NCBI RefSeq assembly: GCF_041381155.1
Contig: NC_091144.1
Location: 12,905,544 to 12,969,543 of the forward strand
Length of the DNA stretch: 64,000 bases
Direction of reading: 5' to 3'
Source: Argopecten irradians
Lineage: Eukaryota; Mollusca; Bivalvia; Pectinida; Pectinidae
The translations under genes were made by a program, and so were the position numbers. This document shows positions 11,430 to 22,600 of the stretch, in pieces. The stretch's first letter is position 1; every line of letters begins with the position of its first letter. Below the pieces are notes generated by a model. It saw nothing but the letters and a program-made list of their open reading frames with translations. It ran no database searches and was not told where the DNA came from.

Positions 11430-14400
11430 GGCCTATTATCCGACCACCTAAGCTAATTTCTTAGACCATTTTTATGCGTTTCTTTGAATGTTGATGACTT
11501 TGGCACGCTCGCCGATGTTTGTAATGTTGGTATTATGACCGGTGTGTCTCGTCCTTTGTTTCCCTCATTAAACTCTTCTTCCTGTAGGATGGCATTTACA
11601 GGATTGTGTATTGCACGCAGGTGCTTTCTGTTCCTTTTAAACCGTTTTCCATTCACACCAACAACATGATCTTGTTCCGATGTGTTCAACACATGTTCCC
11701 TTTTCCCGTGATTTTCCATGGTCCATTCCAATTGCTTGAGTTATATCCCACCCCTTCGTAAAATTCACAAATTCGGACGCGACAACTTGTGGTCCGTTGT
11801 CAGACACGATGCTATCTAGGCGTCCGTGTCTGTTAAAGTGTTGTTTAAGAAAACTTTTCATTGTTTCTGATGAAGTTTCTGATAGTTCATCAAGTTTCCC
11901 TAAGTCTGAGAAGTAATCAATTGTTACCAGGAAGTTACGTTTGTTCTGACTGAAGAGATCAACACCAACTTTACTCTATGAGAGGTTTGGAATGTCATGT
12001 GTGATGAGTGGTACGTAGACTTGTTGTCTTTCGAATTTAAGGAAGGCATCAAATTGCTGAATGTGATCGCTTATATCTTGAGACATGTTGGGCCAAAAAA
12101 GAGAATCCCTAGCTTTTCTCAATGATTATGCAATCCCGAGGTGAAAAGTATACCGTTATGAATTATCAAAAGTTGAAAAAGTATGCTGTGGCTGGGCACT
12201 GTTAGGAGGTATATCGTCAAAATTCTTATTAGAAACAGATTTAGATGTTAAAAAGATGGTTAAACTGAGAAATTTAAAGTTACTTGATAACATGAATTTT
12301 TCCTATTGGAGTAAAATTTCTTTTCAATGTAGTTAGTCTTCTTGTCATAGTTAAGTTTAGGTATAGCATGCAAGTTCACGACAAAGAGCTTTTGGATTTG
12401 CTCCAGTCTTTGTTCGCTGAAATTGAGATATTTCTTCACTTCAATTTATACCCTCTAACTGTTCCTCAAAGTTTGATGTTGCAACATTGAACTGTCAGAC
12501 TTCATAAGTGGAAAAATGCTCTGGACATCTCATACATCTCTGCCCCCGTCTGGTAATCAACGCTTATGTTGAACTTTTGTAGTCTTAGAACCAGGCTAAG
12601 ACTGATTGTTTGAAGACAACTTCAAGCAGTTTGTGGCATGAGTGGACCGTGACCTCGCGCACTAGAATGTATTGCTCAAATCTTTCACAAATAAATACAA
12701 TGGTTAAGCATTCCTTTTTACCTGTGCATATCGCTGCTCTGTTTGACATATACCTCTGGACGCGTACACGACTTATTTTTCTCCTGTACCAATGCTGCAC
12801 CCATACCAACTTTACTGGCGTCAAATTGTATGCTGACCTCTTTCTTCAGATCATAGTGCCTTGGAACTGGTTGTGTAGTCAAAGATTTCTTGACTTTCTG
12901 AAAAGCTTCCTCCTTTTGTGATTGCCAAGTCTATTCTGTTTCTTTTCCTGTGAGCTGCCACAGTGGTTCAATAATATCTGACAAAAGCGAAACACATTTT
13001 GTGAGGTAGTTTGCAAAACCGACGAATCGTTGTACCGTGTCATATCTGTGGGTCGAGGCATGTTAGTTATGGCTTTTACCTTCACCGGAACTCACTTCGC
13101 ACCGTCTGACGTCAGTAAGTGGCTCACGTATTCAGTTTTCCGCAAGTTTATTTCTATTTCGTCTATTGAGGACTTGAGACCGACTTTCTTTGCTCGTCCC
13201 AGGACATTGATCAGATTCCTGTCATGGTCCTCTAAAGCCTCCTCCATGGCTGAACCACTATAAAAAACGATGATGTCATCTACTATGACCTCGTCCCCTG
13301 TTAGACTTTCCAGGGCATCATGCTGTCTCCTTCAGAATTCTTCTGGTGTCGACTTAATACAAAACGACATTCTGAGCCATCTGCATTGTCCCAACTGTGT
13401 GCAAAAAGTCGTCAGATAGCTGCCGTGCTCGTCTAGAGCTACCTGCCAAAATCTATATTTGGTGTCCAAAACAGTGGACACCTTGGCACTACACAGTTTA
13501 GATAAGATGTCTTCCTCTGTGCTCATTGGATAGTGTGGTCGTTTTATGGCCTAATTTAAGTTCTTTGGGTCAATACTTAGTCATAGCTTTTCGGACGGTG
13601 TTCTCACGATCACCATGCTGCTTAATCCATTCTGTGGGTTCTGTGACTTTCTTTATCACACACCTGTTTACCAGAATGTCAATCTCTGTCCTGAGGTCAG
13701 CTTCCATAGCCTCAGGAAATTTCCTCGGACAGTCCTGTCCTGGGCTTACTGTGGTGTCAACCTCTATATGATATTCTCCTGGCAGTTTTCCTAAACCGTC
13801 AAATTGCACCGTGTAGTCTCTTACAATCTGCTCCTTTGTGATGGACGGTCTCTCATTTGTAATTACGCAGAATGCTTGGTTTATAGTAAGAAGTACAAAA
13901 TATTCACACGCATCTCCTGACAGTAGTGTGGGTTGATTTACATCTAATACCTGAAACTCCAGTGTTTTTTGATAATTCCCAACTGAATTGCACTCAATCT
14001 TGACTTTCCCGTTTGGATAAATATGCGATTTATCGTATAATGTTAGTTTTTTTGTTGGAGCGTTTAATTTCTACTTCTCCTTGATTTAGAATGGTTCTTG
14101 TACTGATAATAAGATTTGATGTCGCTCCCGGTCAAGTTGACATTTTACTTTCGGGGCAGCTGCTCCTACCTGCATGTTTAGCGTTGTAAAGTATTGTTTT
14201 CCCTTAGTTTTTGTTACATTTAGTAATGTTTCTTCCACACAAGAGATTCATCAGTGTCGGTTGTGCCAACTTTCGCAATTTTGTAATGTGGTTGTCTACT
14301 GTTTCATTAGTTTGGTCAGTGGTATTAAAGACATAAATAGCAAATATGACACTCGTCTGTGGTTAAAGAAGTCCTGCAAGGCACTGAGTACTTCTGCAAG

Positions 14401-14660
14401 CACTTTTCTACTTTCCTCTGTAATTTGTAAGTGGTGTAAGTGTGAAAACAATCCTTACCCATTACCAGGAGAAGTGTGGCAATACAAATCTGTTCATTCT
14501 TTTTGTCTAATTCTGCTGCCGTTTCGCAGTTTTCCCATTCCTTTTGTTTTCACCTCGCCATGTGTAATCATTGGGACTGGGGATGTAATGCATTTCGACC
14601 TACCATGGCCACGTGGTCTTTCATCCTACGGTAAGCAAAACACGTGGATATGAGTGATGT
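11430..14660 (-). mobile_element. Ty3/Gypsy LTR retrotransposon fossil (pol region)
   Basis: On the - strand the segments follow Ty3/Gypsy order: a protease-like and leader region (about 14650-13830), reverse transcriptase (about 13810-12880, with EIDILVNRCVIKKV and GFAN-type thumb remnants), RNase H (about 12830-12400), an integrase core (about 12100-11640, with VSDNGPQ) and a basic pol tail ending near 11450. It lies just upstream of, and in the same direction as, the DIRS-like fossil. No flanking LTR pair was recognised. The copy is heavily broken, with many disruptions, and looks old. The + strand open frame at 14174-14653 is a shadow. Confidence 0.75.
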
Positions 14661-14889
14661 GAGCTTTAAATAGGAAATAAAGTCAAAAGCAGACTCCTGC
14701 AGGCTTTACACGCATGCCACGATGTTCACTGGGGTCTATTGTCGTTGTTTGTCCTATCTACCGCTGCTTAGCAACCTCGTTCCATCACTAAAAGCCGTTC
14801 TGACACCGTGTTAAAAGTTTAAACAACATTACTTCGGCCATGCTACATTTAGGATACCTAAATATATATTTAATTCAATATTGTCTGTA

Positions 14890-15020
14890 AAATTACATAT
14901 ATTATATATATGATTTTGAGATGTACATGTATGTATCCACAGGGAGAGGGCTTATATAGGCATAGCCTGCTGCCCAATCCCTATTAAATCTAACGATTTA
15001 ATAAAAATATTTTGAAATGA
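14890..15020 (+). mobile_element. LINE 3' UTR/tail relic
   Basis: The segment with gggagagggcttatatagg, then gcatagcctgctgcccaatc and a run ending in ttaataaaaatattttg, resembles the 3' ends of CR1/L2-type LINEs common in molluscs. No reverse transcriptase is attached, so this would be a severely 5'-truncated copy. The identification is from memory of such tails. Confidence 0.4.
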
Positions 15021-15239
15021 AATGCTACATTTATTTTGTACCCAACAAACCATGACATCACCGTATGGTGTATACAAAGTAAAGTACTGTACACAAGTAT
15101 TGACAGTGGCCGTGTTGATCTGTAGCTGAACCTAGCTAACAGTATAACATATGTAACACTACCAGCCGTGTACAGTGTATCTTAAACAAAACATATCAAC
15201 AAATATCTAGTATTTCCTAAAGTTTCCATCATCCATAGA

Positions 15240-15900
15240 ACTTTTCATTAATCGGTGTGTCCAGAAAAAGTCTTCGCTTCCTTTCATTCTGTAGCATTGC
15301 AAAGAGTTTCCCGACAACGCTATACGTGTTATTAACACAGTTCAAGAGTTCATTATTCGGTTATAAAATTTTACAATGACATTCCTGGACTTGTCTATAT
15401 CAATTTTCCAAGGTTATGCGCGATGTTGATGTTGTTCTTTGTCAGATTCATGTGCAGTTTGTTCGTAATAAACCTAACAACCTTCCCAACGCACTCCTCC
15501 ACAGATTCCTTTTGCGACGCATCTTCTAATCCGACTATACGGATAGTCATTCAGTCATTCAGTTTTAGAACTGGCTTTTTCTTTGCCTCACTCAATCTTT
15601 ATGAAACTTCTCCTTCTAGTTGTTTAACTGTTTGTCCAAGACAATCGTTGTCCGTCTTTAGATCGTGTATTCTCCCCTCCTGTGGATCTTTTATTTCTTT
15701 AGTATCAGTACAGATGTCTTCTTTCAGCTGTGGAATATTTCTATAAAGATATTCCCTTGTCAGCATAGATGAGATAGTTTGTGTAGTCTGTCTCCTAATG
15801 ACTTTCTATCCTTCCACTCACTGTGTATCTCCTTTATCGTCTATGTTGAGCTCAATCTCGTTGAAACTCCAGAAGAATTTCTGAACCTGTAGGCATGGTT
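15240..15900 (-). pseudogene. L1-type LINE ORF1 (transposase_22-like) relic
   Basis: The reverse complement reads as coiled-coil-like sequence (IHDLKTDNDCLGQTVKQLEG) followed by RIVGLEDASQKESVEECVG, NINIAHNLGKL and LFAMLQNERKRRLFL. This is the order and spacing of the RRM and C-terminal regions of L1-type ORF1 RNA-binding proteins. Stops and frame changes interrupt it, and no ORF2 adjoins. It lies just beyond the 3' end of glycosyltransferase copy A, on the same strand. It could also be the ORF1 of another LINE clade sharing this domain. Confidence 0.55.
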
Positions 15901-16109
15901 AAGTTGAATATGGTGTCACACAAATGGCGTGTAGCTATACATGTACACTTTACGTAGTGAGTAGTTGTCACTAGTGTCGGTTCAATCCTTTTTCAGAAAG
16001 TAAAGTCCTCTAAACTAACTTTTCTCACTGAAAACTCACAAATTACTTCTAAATTATGTTTGTCCGTTCGACAATCTCTTACACTACCATAAATTACGTA
16101 TGGCAGTCA

Positions 16110-16644
16110 TCACAAAAAAGATGATTTTTTGCGATATTTACAGAGCCAATAAAATGTCGTCTGACCACAAGCCGCGTGAACTTTACCATTCCGTCTAATA
16201 GGAGAATGTTTACTCATGGTGGAGTCCGGATATTGCTGCTTCGTTTTCAAATCATTAGATTTCTTTCCTGTTTCTTGAGACAGACTAAAGCGAGGTAAAA
16301 TCTTCGTTAATATTGCCGATACACCTTGAGTAGTAACAGTAGAATTCCGAGTCATAATGAACTCAACTAAGATCATGTAATATAGCCGAGAATCCAGATG
16401 ATCAGTTTTCAATATTTCCTTCACTGTAGCTTCCAGCTGCTCTTCAATCTTTTGATCTGTGATTCTAATAGGTTTATCAAAGTCATGTTTTCTTTCCCGC
16501 GTTTGATATGGTGTATCAGTCTGGTTTATGGTTGCCAGGATACGCGTATACAAAGGCTGATGAACAATCTGTAACACTTTATACTTAATGCTATTTAGAC
16601 CATCATTCTTCCATCGGTGAACGCTCATTTTAAGAAGGCGATGC
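16110..16644 (-). CDS. Copy A exon 6 (end of catalytic domain plus altered tail)
   Basis: Encodes LLKMSVHRWKNDGLNSIKYK and QPLYTRILATIN, the end of the GT7 fold, then a C-terminal extension. Up to PDSTMSKHSPIRR it aligns with copy B. The last roughly 25 residues (from NGKVHAACGQ to the end) do not, so the tail was replaced by other sequence. Confidence 0.75.
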
Positions 16645-19600
16645 CTACAATGTAATAAACGATTCTTTATGTGTAATATACCATTTATGATATTATGATA
16701 GTAAATTATATAAAATGCTTTATTCAACCTATCCCCGTTCCCTAACCTAGCATCGTTCCTATATATATACTTGTTTACTTACCTGTTCTCGTTCCCTAAA
16801 CTATCCTCGTTCCCTTACCTATCCCTGTTCCCTAACCTAGCCTCATTCCCTTACCTGTCCTCGTTCCCTAACCTATCCTCATTCCCTTTCCTATCCCTGT
16901 TCCCTAACCTAGCCTCATTCCCTTACCTGTCCTCGTTCCCTAACCTATCCTCATTCCCTTACCTGTCCTCGTTCCCTAACCTATCCTCATTCCCTTACCT
17001 GTCCTCGTTCCCTAACCTATCCTCGTTCCCTTTCCTATCCTTGTTCCCTAACCTATCCTCATTCCCTTACCTGTCCTCGTTCCCTAACCTATCCTCATTC
17101 CCTTACCTGTCCTCGTTCCCTAACATATCCTCGTTCCCTTTCCTATCCTTGTTCCCTAACCTATCCTCATTCCCTTACCTGTCCTCGTTCCCTAACCTAT
17201 CCTCGTTCCCTTACCTGTCCTCGTTCCCTATCTTATCCTGGTTCCCTTACCTGTCCTCGTTCCCTAACATATTTTCGTTCCCTTTCCTATCCTTGTTCCC
17301 TAACCTATCCTCATTCCCTTACCTGTCCTCGTTCCCTAACCTATCCTCATTTCCTTACCTGTCCTCGTCCCCTAACGTATCCTCGTTTCCTTACCTGTCC
17401 TCGTTCCCTATCTTATCCCCATTCCCTTGCATATACTTTTTACCTAACCTATCCTCGTTCCATAATCTATCCTCGTTTCCTAACCTATTCCGGTTTCCTA
17501 ACCTATCCCCGTTCCCTAACCTATCCTCTTTCCCTTACCTGCCCACGTTCCCTAAAAATCCTCGTTCCATCACCTATCTTCGTTCCCTAACCTATCCTCG
17601 TTCCCTACTAACCTTTCCTCGTTCCCTTACCTATCCCCGTTCCCTAATATATACTTGTTCCCTAACCTATCCCGGTTCCCTAACCTATCCCCGTTCCCTA
17701 ACCTATCCTCTTTCCCTTACCTGCCCACGTTCCCTAAAAATCTCGTTCCATCACCTATCTTCGTTCCCTAACCTATCCTCGTTCCCTACTAACCTTTTCT
17801 CGTTTCCTTACCTACATCCCCGTTCCCTTAATATATACTTGTTCCCTAACCTATCCTGGTTCCCTTACCTGTCCTCGTTCCCTAACCTATCTTAGTTTCC
17901 TTACCTGTCCTCGTTCCCTAACCTATCCTGTTTCCCTTACCTGTCCTCGTTCCCTAACCTATCCTGGTTCCCTTACCTGTCCTCGTTCCCTAACCTATCC
18001 TGTTTCCCTTACCTGTCCTCGTTCCCTAACCTTTCCTAACCTCGTTCCCTTACCTGTCCTCGTTCCCTAACCTATCCTGGTTCCCTTACCTGTCCTCGTT
18101 CCCTAACCTATCCTGGTTCCCTTACCTGTCCTCGTTCCCTTACCTTTCCTCGTTTCCTTACCTGTCCTCGTTCCCTAACCTTTCCTGATTCCCTTACCTG
18201 TCCTCGTTCCATTGCCTACAACATATCCTCATTCTTTAATACAATTGTTCCCTATTATTACCTTACAATCCCTCTGTCCTGTCCTTACTGTCTTTGAACC
18301 AATACCTATCATCGTCCTTTACCACTCCTAACAAGCATTTCCCAGTTCCCTTACTTGTCCTAGATTCCGCTAAGTGTCTTAGTATCTTTACCTTTTTACA
18401 TGTTTATTATTTCATTAACTTCCTGATCATAGCTTCCTTATAGGTTTCTCTTTCCTGTCTAGTTTTGATTACGTTTCATCGCATCCTCATCTGTCATTTT
18501 TTCCTTACCTGTACTCATTTTTCCACTATTCATCGTTTTTCGTCTCCATGACCTGTCCTAGTTTCCTCATGAGCCCTAGTTCCTTTACCTGGCCTATTTG
18601 CCTTACCTATACTCATTTCCCGGTCCTCCATCATTCATCGTTTCTCGTTCCCTTACCTGCCAATATCTTTGCTGCTGTTACAGTTTCCTTACCTTTCCTC
18701 GTTTCGTTTACTCTTATTATGTGGTAACATTCGGTAGGCGCTGACATCTGAGGTGTACCTAGTTACTGCTAGACCAACGGTACGAATCCTTAGGAATAAA
18801 TAACAAATATTTATGTTAGTAATATTCTTCATCAACTTACCGTTCATAAGTTTAAATTGAATACAATATTAGATTCGAGCCATGAACTGTGTAGTTTTGT
18901 TTGTAACATATATATATTCTACATCTTGCCTTTTTTATTATTTTTAGTAATAGTTTTATGAAGCAATACAATTTACTAATATCTAAGGAGCAGTTGTAGT
19001 TCATGAGTAGAAAAATAATCTACATCAGATTGTCATGTCAAGGTTTAGATGAAACCGCGTTATGTGTCCTTGGTGGTAAGCATTTAATGTTACGTCATGT
19101 TTTTATGAGTATAGATTTGGCTCATAAAATGATGACATCACAAACGATTTTTACTGCAAGGAAAATAACTATGTAAATGCAAAGAAGGAATACAGCAATA
19201 CACATGAAAATACAAAGAACTTCATTATTTAAAAGAAATTTGTTAAAGTGTCCGAATCTGCATTTTTCATTAAATCAGTGGGTTGTAACAAACAAATATT
19301 GAAATAATGAAAAAGTTATGTTGAACAATATTATACTTGTAAGTAAACACCACATATCGTTTAGCATTCTATATTCGACATCTTATAGAAAATGGCAACA
19401 GTAAATAGAGTAAATGATCAACTGGGATTTGTTAAATCTAAAGTCCAATTATGTTTTTAGAAAAATTCTACACACTAAATATCTACAATCCTTATGAATA
19501 TATCTTAATTTTATTCAAATATTCACAGTTTCTACAAAAATGCATATAAAAAATGTATATAAATATAACACGTAATGTGTAAGCTATGGATGAAAGTGTA

Positions 19601-22600
19601 TGTAGTGTTCTTTATATAATTGTTTTATAAAATCATAAGCGATACAATTTTTTTTTTGTATATTTCCATAATTTTCAGACCGTTTGAGTTAGCAGGGAAA
19701 ATCAATATAACTATAGCATTACCTCTCACTACAGGAAGAGGAAAGCAATAGGTTAGGTGAGGCACCCTCGTCAGCCAATACATTGTCTGAACTCTACACT
19801 GTAGCTGAGAGGTATGATATTTGTCCATTCACTCTTATAATATTATAGTAACATAATATACGGTGTATTTGAAAACTCAGAATTAAGATAATAACAGTAA
19901 ATTCCTGGTATGAATGAAGTGTGTCGAATGGATCCCCTCCTGTGAGAGGGCACAGTTGTGTAAGCCCTGTTTTGGTTTTTGGAATAAAAAAACCCAACTA
20001 ACACGTAAATGCGTTTGTTTAAAAATAGCCTATGTGTCTGTACATAACCGGATGACCACCATGTAAATCTAACAGACACCACGGGGAAGTTACGAACATA
20101 TTCAGATATATTAAATGTTTAACAATGTTCATTCTTATAAAACAGGTCCTTTTCTACAAAATAAAAACATACTACTCCAAAAGAAATATATACTGCATTC
20201 TGACGACTTTACACAAAATTGTTTGCCGAATAATTGCATAGATCAACTTAATTGGCTTTTCATTATTAACTCCCTTACTGTTTTCATATGACCAATTTAT
20301 AGTAATAATTTGTATAGGATTTGAATATTATGAGAAGGATTTGAAGTAATTTTCATAGAGATTCATTTTAAAAACAACAAAATTAAGATGACAATGCATT
20401 AGTGTCATCTGTCAACATTCATCAAATGAGAAAGGTTACAAAAGGCACAAAGCGGTCCTCGTGTGTGATTTTACCCACGTGTGGACTGTGGCATATACGA
20501 AGCAAACACAAAGGAAATCCCTGGTATTTTCCCGTCATTGCTTCAAACTTGATGAAATAATTAAGCTATTAGTGTCTGTTTAATGTTATCAAATCTATCA
20601 TTTGGCAAAATTTGATGGATTTTTTTCACGATTAAAAATATTATGAAAACATATTAGGACTTTAAATATCCAGCAAAATGTAGTAACACCAGAACATACC
20701 AATATGTTCCGATAAATTCATTCCCGCGGGTTGTATTATATTCCTTTATATTTTCTATTTACATAGAATATATCTAGAATCATCTAAATTAGAATACAAA
20801 TAAAAGCAGTAGCATTGCATCCGGAAACAAATACACAAAATTCCACTCTTCTCCCCAAAGTCATTTTGGAAAAAATAATATAGACAGATATTGTTTGTTT
20901 ATTTAAGGAATGCAGTTTACAAACCAGTAAACAACAAAAAATACATCATTCCTTATATTTACATTTCAACCAACTGTTCCTTTTATATGAGATGTCCCGA
21001 TAAGTTAAAACTTGGTTTTCAGCCAGTTAATTGGTGAAATCCCGGAACAGCTGGCTCCACTTTGGCGGAAAAGGTTGTTCAGAAAGTACTATCTTTTTAA
21101 TTACATTGATGCAATATTTATGAAATATAATTGAAGATATCAATTACATTCAAATTGTTTAATTGAAGAATTTGAAATACAGCAAATACCTGACACGAGC
21201 CAGCCGTGCTAGATCATGTGTATATATCTAAAACCTTCTCACAGGAAATCGTTAATACTAATGGGTATTGACATTAAAACAATATTCATTTTTAGGAGTT
21301 TGTTTGTCCTACCTGGCATACATATCGTCATCCTCACCGCCCCAATCAAAAAAACTTGTTTGAGTAGCCATTCACCGCTTCAAATACCTCCTTCCTCATC
21401 GCTATCACTCCACCGAACAGACTAACATAGGGTAACCTAGAATAGATAGAGCCAAACTAGAACAAAACCAGCATTTCTTCTAATCCAAATATAATTTTAT
21501 ATACCTGCGTAATAGCATTTAGTCTTTCATTTTTAGAAGATGTAATTATAATGCTATAATCCAGAAACCCTGATAAACCGATCAGATATGCTGGTGATGT
21601 ATTTTGATGATAAAACTTTACAGTCTTACAGGCAGTGCTAAGACACTGTGTTAGAATTGTTTTTTCTACCCTGTTGCAAACTCTTCTTCCTTATTTCTCC
21701 CTTGACACGCTGCACTCTTGGCATTGAGATAAGCGGTCGCTCTCGTGATGAAGGCTCTGGGTTATATCCCTTGGCCGGGGCACGTCTTTAGAGGTAGTTT
21801 CTGCTCATGCTTAGCGCTTAACATGAAGGGAGTGAGACGACTGATTTCCCCTTTGCATGGATAATATGACCGTATGTTTTGATCGGTGTATTAGGTAGTG
21901 AGATATAGCGGCACCACAAAATGGCTAAAAGTATCACTATTATTAAGAGACACAAGACAGCAGTCTCCCAAATTATAGACACACGCAACACACTGTTAAC
22001 AGGGGAGATCGTAATGAATAATTGGACCTTAAGCCCAATCAACCAACCAACCAGATGAAAGTTGCACTACTCACTTGTAACGAAACTTGTCGATGGCAAC
22101 AGACATGTGTCGGGGACTCTCAGAACACGTATACATGTTGTTATCGTTTTCTGGGATCAGGTCCACATCGTGGAAGATGAAGCAATTATAACCATATTTC
22201 TTGCTCACTTCGAGAAATGCGATGTTCATGCTAAGTGCTTTGTTGAATTTTACGGCTGGATCCTTACCAATGAAAAGAAAAATACATCAAAAATACAAAT
22301 ATAGTAAGATACCAAAAATGAAATTACTTTCACTAAGCATTTAAACGCAGACCATGGCTTCATCATCTGGCAGTGTAAATAATCTTTACCAGATAGATCA
22401 TATGAGGAAAATGTAAAATGAATTCCATGAAAGTTTTTTAATGTCAAATTTTACCTAAATCGTCTAGAATTTATAATTATATATATTTGTTGTTATATTT
22501 ACGATAGTATGGATATTTTGTGTGATATTTGCAATGTAATGTAACAATATACATATATAATATAAATCCGCAAGGGTATGTTTGAAGCACTCCGTACAGT

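Noticed and set aside
16110-16205. PiggyBac-type Cys-rich domain in the copy A tail (HAACGQTTFYWLC)
   Set aside because: Only two cysteines fit the pattern and the rest is missing, so the resemblance is too weak.
16771-17895. 374-codon + strand ORF with SFPNLSSFPYL repeats
   Set aside because: It is open only because the 18-bp minisatellite period is divisible by three and the unit lacks stops. It lies antisense within intron 5 of copy A.
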